A DNA stretch of 64,000 nucleotides from assembly GCA_021325095.1 (NCBI GenBank), contig JAJPHV010000051.1:1-64000 (forward strand), in the 5' to 3' direction. Shown here one piece after another: positions 1 to 8,370 of this stretch (position 1 is the first letter of the stretch; the number at the start of each line of letters is the position of its first letter). The position numbers and the translations under genes are program-made. Origin of the DNA: Chloroflexota bacterium (lineage in GTDB: Bacteria > Chloroflexota > Anaerolineae > Aggregatilineales > UBA2796). The notes beneath the pieces were generated by a model. The model did not search any database, was not told the origin of the DNA, and saw only the letters and a program-made list of their open reading frames with translations.

Positions 1-361
1 CAATTACGCTTGGCTGTTGAACGGCTTCGTCACAAAACGCACATCATTTTGAGCTGTTTTCAGCAGCAACAGTGTTATCTTTAGTTTCTTTTGTTCGAGG
101 CAGTAAAGGAGTATATATTCTGAGTCGGGGGTGCGATCCCGGCGGCGTGCTGTTGCCAGCTAAAAGAACCGTCCGAGGCGGCTGAACCAATGACGATCTC
201 GCGCTTAACGACCTTCCGCCCGTTCCCAGCTTATGGTCAGGGTGACCGGCAATCGTAGTTCCTCTACCTATTGACTGACTATTTGCCGACAGTCGATGGT
301 AAACTCCTGAGCAAAATTTGGCGTATTAAAGCCCCATGCGTAGAGACACGGAGAACTGGTC
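1..361. other. Left-edge region without a recognised gene
   Basis: No open frame here could be tied to a known family. Two frames are open from the left edge for about 16 and 27 codons and could be the tail of a gene outside the window, but they are too short to judge. An AAAGGAG sequence near 105-112 has no start codon at a useful distance. The last 16 bases carry GGAG, which serves the following esterase gene. Confidence 0.4.
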
Positions 362-1333
362 ATGCCTCTTTTCGATCTGCCCTTTGAACAACTCAAAACC
401 TATTTGCCAGAGCGGGTAGAACCGCCTGACTTCGATGCATTCTGGCAGCAGACCCTGAACGAAGCCCGCAGCTTTCCACTCAATGCCCGGTTTGAACCCG
501 TCGATTATGGGTTACGTACTCTGGAAACGTTTGACGTAACATTCAACGGCTATGGTGGTCAGCCCATCAAGGGCTGGCTGCTGTTACCGGTGCAGCGTTC
601 AGCGCCACTGCCCTGTGTGGTGGAATATATCGGCTACGGCGGCGGGCGCGGCTTCGTTACAGATTGGCTGCTGTGGGCCAGCGCCGGGTTCGCGCATCTG
701 GTTATGGATACGCGCGGGCAGGGCAGTTCGTGGCGGATCGGAGAAACCCCGGACCCGGAGTCTGACGGCTCCGACCCACATTATCCCGGTTTCATGACAC
801 GCGGCATCCTGAACCCGCAGCATTACTACTACCGTCGTGTGTTCACCGATGCGGTTCGGGCCATCGAAGCAGCGCGTTCATTTCCAGCCGTCGATGCGGC
901 CCACATCGCTGTGACCGGAGGCAGCCAGGGCGGTGGGATCAGCCTGGCAGCGGCGGCGTTACAGCCAGACGTCGAGATCGCCATGCCCGACGTTCCCTTT
1001 TTATGTCACTATCGCCGCGCCACAGAGTTGATCGATACCCTGCCCTACGACGAGATCAGCCGCTATTGCAAAACGCACCGCGATAAGGTCGATGTGGTCT
1101 TCCGCACTCTGTCATATTTTGACGGCGTAAACTTCGCTGTTCGTGCCAAAGCGCAGGCCCTGTTTTCAGTCGGCCTGATGGATGAGATTTGTCCACCATC
1201 AACGGTTTTCGCTGCTTACAATCACTATGCCGGCCCGAAGCAGATCAAGGTCTGGGAATACAACCATCACGAGGGGGGCGAAGGCTACCAGACTATCGAG
1301 AAGCTCAAATTCCTCACGAGCCTGTGGTGTTGA
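362..1333 (+). CDS. Acetylxylan esterase / cephalosporin-C deacetylase family hydrolase
   Basis: The protein (323 aa) is an alpha/beta hydrolase of the AXE1/CAH family, enzymes that remove acetyl groups from xylo-oligosaccharides and related small substrates. The nucleophile elbow GGSQGG places the catalytic serine at about residue 188. The acid is probably D274 in GLMDEICP and the base H303 in NHHEGG, which is the spacing usual for the family. The GYGGGRG segment near residue 91 would form the oxyanion site. There is no signal peptide, so it should be cytoplasmic. The length is normal. The ATG follows GGAG by 8 bases. The gene stands alone and is convergent with murD. Its substrate cannot be told from the sequence. 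Confidence 0.88.
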   Translation: MPLFDLPFEQLKTYLPERVEPPDFDAFWQQTLNEARSFPLNARFEPVDYGLRTLETFDVTFNGYGGQPIKGWLLLPVQRSAPLPCVVEYIGYGGGRGFVTDWLLWASAGFAHLVMDTRGQGSSWRIGETPDPESDGSDPHYPGFMTRGILNPQHYYYRRVFTDAVRAIEAARSFPAVDAAHIAVTGGSQGGGISLAAAALQPDVEIAMPDVPFLCHYRRATELIDTLPYDEISRYCKTHRDKVDVVFRTLSYFDGVNFAVRAKAQALFSVGLMDEICPPSTVFAAYNHYAGPKQIKVWEYNHHEGGEGYQTIEKLKFLTSLWC

Positions 1334-1346
1334 CCTTATTAGCCAT

Positions 1347-1378
1347 GCCCCTGCAACCGCCGGGACGGATGTAGGGGC
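1347..1378. terminator. Weak hairpin between convergent esterase and murD genes
   Basis: GCCCCT at 1347-1352 can pair with AGGGGC at 1373-1378 across a 20-base loop. It lies in the 125-base space between two convergent genes. There is no clear T-run, so a role as terminator is only suggested by position. Confidence 0.25.
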
Positions 1379-1458
1379 CAATGCGACATTGCGAGTATGA
1401 CGCTGCGAGTGGAGCTTCCGCAGGTTTTTCACAGCTCTCCCAAGGCGCGGGAGATGTT

Positions 1459-2871
1459 TTATCGCCGCTCCCCGCGATTGCGTTCCTCCAGAGCGTTCAC
1501 CAGTTCCTTGAAGTGGTCGCCGCGCGCCGCGAAATCCGCGTAGCTATCGTAGCTCGTGCCGCCCGGACTGAGCAGCACCACGTCGCCCTGCCGCGCCACT
1601 TCGGCAGCGCGCTTGACGGCTTCATCCAGGGTCTTGAAGGTGTCGATCCCTTCCAACCGCCCACCAAGCAGCCGCGCCGCGCGCACGTATTCGGCAATGG
1701 CCGGGCCGTGCTCGCCGAACGTGACCAGATAGCGAACTTTCTGCGCGGCCAGCGCTGCCATCTCACCCCAGGGCAGTTTTTTGTCGCGTCCACCCGCCAG
1801 CAGTACTATCGGTTCATCGAAACTGCGCAGGGCTGCGATCACCCGCTCCGGGGCGGTAGCAATGCTGTCATTGACGTAAGTGACACCGTCCACGGTCCGC
1901 ACCGGTTCCAACCGGTGCGGGACGCCCGTAAAATTGCGGATGGTATCGCGCATGACTTCCACTGGTACGCCTGCCGCTCCGGCAATGGCGCATGCAGCCA
2001 GTACGTTCCGAACATTGTGTTCACCGCGCAGCCGGATATCCTCACGCCCACAGACAACGTGTGGCTGTCCATCGGGCGACCCTGCACCCACGACCATCAA
2101 CCGATTCCCCGCCATAAATGCGCCGTCGGGAACCATCTCGCGCAAGCTGAACCACGCCACCCGCCCGACGGCCTGATCGGCCAGCAGATTGCTGCCCGGA
2201 TCGTCGTAGCCAAACACGCAAATATCCTGCGCATTCTGGTGCAGGAAGATGTGCGCCTTGGCGTTCATGTAGGCTTCCATCGAGCCGTGCCGATCCAGAT
2301 GGTTGGGCGTGACGTTCAGGACACAGGCGATCTTCGGACTGCGCTCCATGATCTCAAGCTGGAAACTGGACAATTCCATTACAACCGTATGCTCTGGCAG
2401 CATGTCGTTCAGGTTGTCCAGCAGTACGTCGCCGATATTGCCGCCGATCCAGGTGGTGCGATCCGCTGCTTCGCACATCCGGCCTACCAGGGTCGTCGTG
2501 GTCGTCTTGCCTGCGCTGCCTGTGATCCCGATCACCGGGGCAGGGCAGCGTTCCAGAAACAACTGTGCGTCATTGGAGAGCGGGATACCCCGCCCACGCG
2601 CAGCCGCGACGATGGGTACATCGAGTGCCACGCCACCGCTCAGGCAGAGTAGATCGGCATTGTCGAGCAGTTCCAGCGGGTGTCCGCCGAACGCATAGGT
2701 GATAGGGCTGTCGATAAAATCCAGCACCGCCTCGGCCAGCTCGCCGAAGTCCCGTGTATCTGATACAACGACGTTTGCACCGATGCTCGGCAGCCAGCGT
2801 GCCAATGCCTGCCCCTGCCGGGCAAAACCCAGAACCACAACCGTTTTCCCCGCCAACGGATCGGGCATCAT
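1459..2871 (-). CDS. murD: UDP-N-acetylmuramoylalanine--D-glutamate ligase
   Basis: MurD adds D-glutamate to UDP-MurNAc-L-alanine in the cytoplasm, using ATP. The protein (470 aa from this start) has the N-terminal UDP-binding Rossmann part (VVVLGFARQGQA), the ATP-binding loop GITGSAGKTTTT, the central ligase domain with NVTPNHLDRHGS, and the C-terminal domain with LLAGGRDK and LLSPGGTSYD, all in the expected order. The P-loop has Ala where most Mur ligases have Asn (GSNGK). The frame is open upstream to 2988, overlapping mraY, but ATGATG at 2871 is preceded by AGAGGA at 9 bases and fits the family start. It is the last gene of the ftsL-ftsI-mraY-murD block; ftsW and murG do not follow. Confidence 0.95.
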   Translation of the reverse strand: MMPDPLAGKTVVVLGFARQGQALARWLPSIGANVVVSDTRDFGELAEAVLDFIDSPITYAFGGHPLELLDNADLLCLSGGVALDVPIVAAARGRGIPLSNDAQLFLERCPAPVIGITGSAGKTTTTTLVGRMCEAADRTTWIGGNIGDVLLDNLNDMLPEHTVVMELSSFQLEIMERSPKIACVLNVTPNHLDRHGSMEAYMNAKAHIFLHQNAQDICVFGYDDPGSNLLADQAVGRVAWFSLREMVPDGAFMAGNRLMVVGAGSPDGQPHVVCGREDIRLRGEHNVRNVLAACAIAGAAGVPVEVMRDTIRNFTGVPHRLEPVRTVDGVTYVNDSIATAPERVIAALRSFDEPIVLLAGGRDKKLPWGEMAALAAQKVRYLVTFGEHGPAIAEYVRAARLLGGRLEGIDTFKTLDEAVKRAAEVARQGDVVLLSPGGTSYDSYADFAARGDHFKELVNALEERNRGERR

Positions 2872-2931
2872 ACCAGAACTTCCTCTTGTGTTAAGCCTTT
2901 GCCCACACCCAAAATCGCATTCCACATCCTC

Positions 2932-2957
2932 GCCCCGTCTCCGCGAGAGCGAGGGGC
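2932..2957 (-). repeat. GC-rich hairpin between mraY and murD
   Basis: GCCCC at 2932-2936 pairs with GGGGC at 2953-2957, with an inner CTC/GAG pairing. It lies in the 91-base gap between mraY and murD. The core resembles the CCCCTCTC...GAGAGGGG palindromes found elsewhere in the window (32.4, 51.1 and 63.0 kb) but lacks the flanking GGGTGAGGT arm, so membership in that family is uncertain. Confidence 0.35.
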
Positions 2958-2962
2958 CCAGT

Positions 2963-3982
2963 TCAGCGCAGAAGCGCCAGCGCGACACCTACCATTGCGG
3001 ACAGAATACCGACCAGCCAGAAGCGCTGCACAACCTGCGATTCGCTCCAGCCGCCCAACTGGAAATGAAAGTGTAGCGGCGATCTACGCAGCAGCTTTTG
3101 CCCGCCTGACCACCTGAAATACAGCACCTGCAGGACGACACTCAACGTCTCGGCCACCGGGACGATGGCAATGATCGGCAGCAGCAGCCATTGGCCGGTC
3201 ATCAGAGCCACCGTCGCCAGCGCCGCGCCCAAGGCCAGCGCGCCAGTATCGCCCATAAACAACTGAGCCGGGACGGCGTTGTACCACAGGAACGCAAAGC
3301 ACGCTCCTACCATGATAAAGCAAAATTGCACCAGAAACACCTGGCCTTGTAGCAGAGCGACCAATCCATAGGCGGCGAAGGCGCTGGCTGTGACCGTCCC
3401 GGCCAGGCCGTCCAGACCATCCGTCAGGTTGACGGCGTTGGACATGCTGATGATCACAAAGATGACGAGGGGAATGTAAAGGACGGGTGACAGCGGGAGC
3501 CGGAGGCCCATGACCGGGATGTAGATTTCATTGGCGAACTGCACGCCACCACTGACGAGCGACATAAAGACAGCGGCGATGCCCGCCAGCCCGACCTGGC
3601 CGATCAGCTTGGCGCGCGCCGAGATTCCTTCGCCTTTGCTGCGCAGCTTCAGCCAGTCATCCAGGCCACCCAATGCTCCGTAGCCGACCAGGATGAACAG
3701 CGGGAGCAAAATACTGGCGCCAGTAAGCTGCGAGGCCGAGGGCCGGATCAACTTTGCCAGATTGAGCGCCAGCGTGATCAGCACGACGGGCACGATGATC
3801 AGCAAACCGCCCATCGTGGGCGTGCCGGCTTTGCCCTGCTGCCATTCCGGTTCGTCGGTGCGGATCATCTGGCCGATGCCGAGGCGGCGCAGGATTTCGA
3901 CCAGCGGCCCGCCCCAGATCACCGTCAGGACAAAAGTGATTCCCCCTAGCGTCAGCGCGAAAGCCAATGGATTATCGGTCAT
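2963..3982 (-). CDS. mraY: Phospho-N-acetylmuramoyl-pentapeptide transferase
   Basis: MraY transfers phospho-MurNAc-pentapeptide from UDP to undecaprenyl phosphate on the inner face of the membrane, giving lipid I. The protein is a polytopic membrane protein of normal family length (339 aa). The conserved motifs are LDDWLKL, NLTDGLDGLAG and FMGDTGALALG, with their catalytic aspartates, and a late HFHFQLGGW segment matches the family's histidine-rich motif. I chose the ATG at 3982, preceded by GGTGAG at 6 bases. A TTG at 4003 would add seven residues and overlap ftsI. murE and murF, often between ftsI and mraY, are absent here. Confidence 0.95.
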   Translation of the reverse strand: MTDNPLAFALTLGGITFVLTVIWGGPLVEILRRLGIGQMIRTDEPEWQQGKAGTPTMGGLLIIVPVVLITLALNLAKLIRPSASQLTGASILLPLFILVGYGALGGLDDWLKLRSKGEGISARAKLIGQVGLAGIAAVFMSLVSGGVQFANEIYIPVMGLRLPLSPVLYIPLVIFVIISMSNAVNLTDGLDGLAGTVTASAFAAYGLVALLQGQVFLVQFCFIMVGACFAFLWYNAVPAQLFMGDTGALALGAALATVALMTGQWLLLPIIAIVPVAETLSVVLQVLYFRWSGGQKLLRRSPLHFHFQLGGWSESQVVQRFWLVGILSAMVGVALALLR

Positions 3983-3989
3983 AATCCGC

Positions 3990-5732
3990 TCACCGTCCCG
4001 CAATCAGCGCCGTGTTGCCGCCCTGGGCGCGCAGTTGGCGGCGCTGCTCGTCGGTGGGGATGCCCATGATCACCACGAGCCGCTTGACCAGCTTCGCAAA
4101 GGCTGGCGCCGCCGTCTGGCTGGCAAACTGACTGACCTTATCCAGCTTGATCAGGATGCTGACGCGCGGCTCGTCGGCGGGCAAAAAGCCCACGAATGTG
4201 GCGTTCTGGAAGGCCGTTTCATAGCCTTCCGGGCAGGTTGGGCACGCGATCTGTGCAGTGCCGGTCTTCCCGGCGACGGTATAGCCGGGCACTCTGGCAT
4301 TCTTGCCTTCGCCAGCCGGGTCGTTGACTACCTTGATCATAATGTCGCGGATGGTGTGGGCAACGTCCGCCGAGATGGGCGTGCGAACAGCCGATGGAAT
4401 GGCCTTGATGACCCGATCTCCATCTATCGTCTTGAGCCGCACATGCGGCTGCATCATCTGGCCGTTATTGGCGATCACATTGGTGAAGGCCAGCATTTGC
4501 AGCGCTGTGATCGATAGCCCTTGCCCGAAGCTGTTGGTCGCCAGATCGGAATCGCTCCAATATGTATCGCCGGGGCGCTTCAATATGCCGTTCTCCTCGC
4601 CTTCCAGATCGATCCCGGTTTTCGTTGCCACGCCAAAATCTTGCAGACCTTTGTAAAAGACCTTTGGCCCCATCGCCTCGACGGACAGGTGCGACGTACC
4701 GATGTTCCAGGAGTGTACCAGCACGTCCACGAAATTTTGCGAACCGTGCCCGGCCCGATCCCAGTTGTAGATGGCGCGCCCGCCGACAGTGTAGGGGCTG
4801 CTATCGTAGTACGTCCAGTCGGGCGTCACCGAGCCGGATTGCAGCGCCACCGCCGCCGTCACGATCTTGAAGACCGACCCCGGCTCGTAGATGTCGCTGA
4901 CAGCGGCATTTTTCATTTCCTCGGGGGCAGCTTTGTAATAGGCATTGGGGTCAAAATTCGGGTAGGAGGCCATTGCCAGGATTTCGCCGTTACGCGGGTC
5001 CATGATGATGATACTACCGCTCACCGCGCCATATTTGGTGATGGCATCCTGCAACTCCGTCTCGGCCAGGTATTGGATACTGCGATCAATGGTCAGCACG
5101 ATGTCCTGGCCTGCCGGGGCAACATCGCCCGGATTGACCTCGAAGGGAATCTGGCTGTTGGTCTGGACACGCACCTGCCCGGCCAGCAGATTGTTGTAGG
5201 CGCCTTCGACACCCACATAGCCGCGCCGCGAGTCGCCATCGCCGCCCACGAAGCCGATGACCTGCGCGGCCAGGCTGCCCTGCGGGTAGATGCGCTTGGG
5301 GATCGGCTCGGTGACGACGCCCAGGTAGCCCAGCCTGGCAACCTTTTGCGCCACTTCGCCGGAGACAGGCCGGGCCAGGAGGACATAGACCTTGTCGTTG
5401 TCGATGGCGTCAAAAATGTGTCGCTCGTCGTCGCCCAGGGCAACTGCCAGGTCGTGCGCCACCTTTGCCTTATTGATGATCAGGCGTGGGCTGACGCCGA
5501 TCCCGTATTCCATTGTGTTCCCGGCCAGCAGTTCCATGTTCCGGTCAAAGATGCGCCCGCGATCCGGGATCAGGTCGCGCAACTGGCGGTAGGAATTGCT
5601 GGCACTGTTCTGCAAATAAGAGGCGGTGTCCAGGTCAAACTGGAAGGATGCCAGGCGACCCAGCAGCAGCATTCCAATCACAATCAGGGTCACGGTCAGT
5701 AACGATAAGCGCCGGTTAAATGTCGCTTTCAT
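3990..5732 (-). CDS. ftsI: Septal penicillin-binding protein (class B transpeptidase)
   Basis: This is a division-type class B PBP (580 aa), which cross-links septal peptidoglycan outside the membrane. It has one N-terminal membrane helix (about residues 11-27), the PBP dimerisation domain with DRGRIFDRN, and a transpeptidase domain with the three active-site motifs: S286-x-x-K (EPGSVFK), S341-W-N and K489-T-G. No PASTA repeats follow the catalytic domain. The gene lies between an FtsL-like gene and mraY, the usual position of ftsI in the division/cell-wall cluster. A few extra C-terminal residues end in a Gly/Asn-rich tail. Confidence 0.94.
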   Translation of the reverse strand: MKATFNRRLSLLTVTLIVIGMLLLGRLASFQFDLDTASYLQNSASNSYRQLRDLIPDRGRIFDRNMELLAGNTMEYGIGVSPRLIINKAKVAHDLAVALGDDERHIFDAIDNDKVYVLLARPVSGEVAQKVARLGYLGVVTEPIPKRIYPQGSLAAQVIGFVGGDGDSRRGYVGVEGAYNNLLAGQVRVQTNSQIPFEVNPGDVAPAGQDIVLTIDRSIQYLAETELQDAITKYGAVSGSIIIMDPRNGEILAMASYPNFDPNAYYKAAPEEMKNAAVSDIYEPGSVFKIVTAAVALQSGSVTPDWTYYDSSPYTVGGRAIYNWDRAGHGSQNFVDVLVHSWNIGTSHLSVEAMGPKVFYKGLQDFGVATKTGIDLEGEENGILKRPGDTYWSDSDLATNSFGQGLSITALQMLAFTNVIANNGQMMQPHVRLKTIDGDRVIKAIPSAVRTPISADVAHTIRDIMIKVVNDPAGEGKNARVPGYTVAGKTGTAQIACPTCPEGYETAFQNATFVGFLPADEPRVSILIKLDKVSQFASQTAAPAFAKLVKRLVVIMGIPTDEQRRQLRAQGGNTALIAGR

Positions 5733-5754
5733 CTCGCCTCTGCAAATAGGCTTT

Positions 5755-6249
5755 TCAGGGCCTGGGGGTGGGGGTCATTTTATCGCGGCCCATCCACGCC
5801 TCGAACTGGTTGACCAGGGTATTCCACTGTTTCTGCGCCCAGCCGTTAAACGTCTCGTCGTAAACGAAGGTCGGTTCAGGGGTAATGATGGGCGTTGGGG
5901 TCGCGCGAACGGGCAGATAGCCGTTGACGACCAGGTATTCGATCCGGTCCGGGCCGACAGGCACGAAGCCCAGCGCCTGGGCACGTCCGCGCAGCGTCGA
6001 AATATCACGTTTGCCGGCGATCTCCGCGCTCATGTCTTCGTTAGCACGCTGCAAGTAGTCGCGCGTGGCGGCGAGATTTTCCAGTTCGCGGCCTGTGGTC
6101 GCGGTGGCGGTGGCCTGGGCAAGATACAGTGCCCCGATGATGATCGCCACCACGAGTACCAGCGCGATGATCGCGGCAGTCTGGGTGGGCGTGCGCCAGG
6201 GCATTGGCGGCAGTGCCTGTTGGGAGAGGGAAGGTTTTTTTTCGGCCAT
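5755..6249 (-). CDS. FtsL-like division protein (probable)
   Basis: This small membrane protein (164 aa) has a short cytoplasmic tail, one membrane helix (about residues 25-46), a helical stretch rich in Leu, Glu and Arg that could form a short coiled coil (about 55-90), and an extracytoplasmic region beginning with a TPTP stretch. The design and the position directly before ftsI match FtsL/DivIC-type proteins, which are poorly conserved in sequence. The usual mraZ and rsmH are not upstream; the gene opens the operon. An ATG at 6249 is chosen over a TTG one codon earlier. The C-terminal part, with several Trp residues and a TPTPRP end, is unlike typical FtsL. Confidence 0.6.
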   Translation of the reverse strand: MAEKKPSLSQQALPPMPWRTPTQTAAIIALVLVVAIIIGALYLAQATATATTGRELENLAATRDYLQRANEDMSAEIAGKRDISTLRGRAQALGFVPVGPDRIEYLVVNGYLPVRATPTPIITPEPTFVYDETFNGWAQKQWNTLVNQFEAWMGRDKMTPTPRP

Positions 6250-6278
6250 CAAAGTGTCATATACCTGCGTTCTTCAAC

Positions 6279-6309
6279 ATTATACCTGCTTTGTGGGGTC
6301 TCTTGACAA
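6279..6309 (-). promoter_or_regulatory. Candidate sigma-70 promoter of the division/cell-wall operon
   Basis: Read leftwards, TTGTCA (6304-6309) and a perfect TATAAT (6279-6284) are separated by 19 bases, slightly more than the optimum. The predicted transcript would begin about 20 bases before the FtsL-like start codon. Confidence 0.45.
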
Positions 6310-6405
6310 TGCGAATACACGTCGATTCCCGCAAAGGCTCACTCAGTGTATAGTAGTATTGCATCGCAGTATTCAGTATATTTTGGTTTACGAGGAGTAT
6401 CCATC

Positions 6406-7590
6406 ATGGCAGCGCGAGAAATCAGGATAGGCGTACTGGCGACTTTGCTCGGCCCGTTCGCGGTGATGGGCCAGGACAGCATACGCGGCGCGGCGCTGGC
6501 AATCGCCGAGTTTGGCGGCCAGCTCGGCGATTCGCGGCTGGTTATGTTGCAGAAGGCAACGAACGCCATTCCGGATTTTGCGGCCTCGGCAGCGGAGGAG
6601 TTGCTGGATCAGGAAGGGGCCGATTTCCTGGTGGGGCCGCTGTCGGGCAATGAGGGACTGGCAATCCGCGAGCTTGCCAAAACCCGGCCAGATAGGGCTT
6701 TTATCAATGGCACCGCTGGCGCGCAGGACATCACCCTGCGTGACCCTGCTCCCAACTTCTACAGCTTTTCGGGCAATGCGGTGCAGTGGACGGCAGGACT
6801 GGGCAGCTACGCCTATCACGAACTGGGCTACCGCCGGGTGGCGACCATCGCCGAAGACTATTCCTACCCACATTCGCAGATCGGCAGCTTCATGATTGAG
6901 TTTGGGCGGGCTGGGGGAAAAGTCACGCAGAAACTGTGGGTTCCGCTTGGAACGGTGAATTATGCGGACGTCCTGGCAGCCATTCCTGCCGATGTTGATG
7001 CGGTGTTTGTTGCGCTGGCGGGCGAGGATGCCGTGAAATTTCTTCAACAGTATGAGCGGGCGGAGCAAGCCGGAAACCGTCTGCCGCCTGTTCTGGGAGG
7101 CCCTGCCCTCACCGACCAGACCGTGTTGAGCATCAGCACCGGGCTGGATCGGTTTGTCGGAGTCGTGTCGGCCAGCCCAACCGCCGATGATCACCCTGAC
7201 CCGGCCTGGCAAGCCTTCGTGAGCGCTTACCGGGAACGGTATCCCGATGGACTTGCTTTCCCATCACTGACCGCTTTCGGCTATTACGTCAACATGAAGG
7301 CGGCCCTGCTGGCCCTGCACGCCGTTGAGGGCGACCTTTCCGACGGGCAGGCCCGGTTCAAAGCGGCCCTGAGTGGCCTGCGCTTCGACTCGCCAACCGG
7401 CCCGATCTGGCTCGATCACAACCGCCAGGTCGTTGCCAATACCTTTGTGACGGTAGTGGATAAAACGGGCGATGGCACGCTGTACCGCAGACTTGTCAAG
7501 ACCATTCCCAGTGTGAATTCGACGCTCGGCATTCCTGAAGAGGAATTTCTGGCACTCGGCCCGTTCAGCCGCGACAACCCGCCCCTCTAA
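6406..7590 (+). CDS. LivJ-like periplasmic-binding-fold protein without a signal peptide
   Basis: The protein (394 aa) has the type I periplasmic-binding fold of the branched-chain amino acid / amide receptor family: it opens with IRIGVLATLLGP and has the typical GPLSGNEGLAI, FINGTAGAQDI and YSYPHSQIG segments. Such proteins normally deliver substrate to an ABC permease outside the membrane. Here there is no signal peptide or lipobox, and no permease or ATPase gene is adjacent, so it may be a cytoplasmic ligand sensor, or an exported protein whose leader was missed. The start ATG is preceded by GAGGAG; the frame is open 20 codons further upstream, but that stretch also lacks a signal sequence. 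Confidence 0.8.
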   Translation: MAAREIRIGVLATLLGPFAVMGQDSIRGAALAIAEFGGQLGDSRLVMLQKATNAIPDFAASAAEELLDQEGADFLVGPLSGNEGLAIRELAKTRPDRAFINGTAGAQDITLRDPAPNFYSFSGNAVQWTAGLGSYAYHELGYRRVATIAEDYSYPHSQIGSFMIEFGRAGGKVTQKLWVPLGTVNYADVLAAIPADVDAVFVALAGEDAVKFLQQYERAEQAGNRLPPVLGGPALTDQTVLSISTGLDRFVGVVSASPTADDHPDPAWQAFVSAYRERYPDGLAFPSLTAFGYYVNMKAALLALHAVEGDLSDGQARFKAALSGLRFDSPTGPIWLDHNRQVVANTFVTVVDKTGDGTLYRRLVKTIPSVNSTLGIPEEEFLALGPFSRDNPPL

Positions 7591-7606
7591 GGGGGCAGGT
7601 TGCCCC
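7591..7606 (+). terminator. Short GC hairpin directly after the LivJ-like gene
   Basis: GGGGCA and TGCCCC pair around a GGT loop right behind the stop codon. Only CTCTCC follows rather than a T-run, so termination is likely but not certain. Confidence 0.4.
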
Positions 7607-7800
7607 TCTCCACGCTGAATACACAGGCGGGTGCACGGGGCGACCAGCCATCTCCAACTCACCCGGATTCGTGCTTTTTGACCGTCAATTTCATGGCAAT
7701 TTTCACCTCACAATTCGGGCAGACGGTGATAAATTGAGCATGAGCGGACGCTGTCTCTGTTCGCTCTCCATCTACCGTCTTAGTCACAAGGAGTGAACCA

Positions 7801-8316
7801 ATGTACAACTGCATCCTGGTAAGCCTGGACGGCTCACGGGTGTCGGAGACGGTACTGCCAGAAGTGGAGAAGTTGTTGAAAGCGCATCCCGGCAAGGTCG
7901 TGCTGCTGCGAGTCGGCCCGCAGGTCGATCTGGACGCAGCCGCGCACGAGATGGAACCCGATGCGGAACGCGCTTCGGATTTGCCCGGCGATGAGTATGA
8001 ACTACTAAGCAATGCCACAGAGTTGGAGATTCGTCGTTACTTGGAAGCCATCGCGGAACGCCTGAGCCTGACGGGAGCGCAGCCGATCATCGAGGTCAGC
8101 TTCAACAAGCCCGCCGACGAAATTCTGTTCTTTGCCAGGCACTATGGCGCTGATCTGATCGCTATGGCGACTCATGGGCGCTCCGGCATTGATCGCCTGC
8201 TGCACGGCAGCGTTGCCGAACATGTGCTGCGCCATGCGCCCTGCCCGATGCTGCTGGTTCGCGCTCCGGAGGGCATGTTGCCGCCGCGCTTCGCCGCCAA
8301 AGCAGAAGCACTGTAA
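7801..8316 (+). CDS. Universal stress protein (UspA family)
   Basis: The protein (171 aa) is a single Usp domain. It starts with NCILVSLDGS, where the Asp of the ATP-binding type lies, and ends with the nucleotide motif GRSGIDRLLHGSVAE followed by PCPMLLVRA. That G-x2-G-x9-G-S/A pattern marks Usp proteins that bind ATP. A long insertion (about residues 45-80) between the first strand-helix unit and the second is rich in acidic residues. AAGGAG lies 6-7 bases before the ATG. The gene is monocistronic, bounded by intergenic hairpins. Its trigger is unknown. Confidence 0.9.
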   Translation: MYNCILVSLDGSRVSETVLPEVEKLLKAHPGKVVLLRVGPQVDLDAAAHEMEPDAERASDLPGDEYELLSNATELEIRRYLEAIAERLSLTGAQPIIEVSFNKPADEILFFARHYGADLIAMATHGRSGIDRLLHGSVAEHVLRHAPCPMLLVRAPEGMLPPRFAAKAEAL

Positions 8317-8340
8317 ACTTCTCCGCTTTCCCAATCTGGC

Positions 8341-8368
8341 GAGCCAGCAGACCCCTCGCTGCTGGCTC
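8341..8368. terminator. Bidirectional hairpin between Usp and lipoprotein genes
   Basis: GAGCCAGCAG (8341-8350) pairs perfectly with CTGCTGGCTC (8359-8368) around an 8-base loop. It sits in the 54-base gap between convergent genes, so it can end transcription from both sides. Confidence 0.6.
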
Positions 8369-8370
8369 CA

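Noticed and set aside
1381..2652. A 423-codon open frame antisense to murD
   Set aside because: It covers the complete murD coding region in reverse and has no recognisable domain or start site.
4521..5702. A 393-codon open frame antisense to ftsI
   Set aside because: Composition is biased and no family resemblance is seen; ftsI is certain.
7678..7740. Possible promoter before the universal stress protein gene
   Set aside because: TTGACC has no -10 box at a suitable distance; the GATAAA sequence nearby lacks a -35 box.
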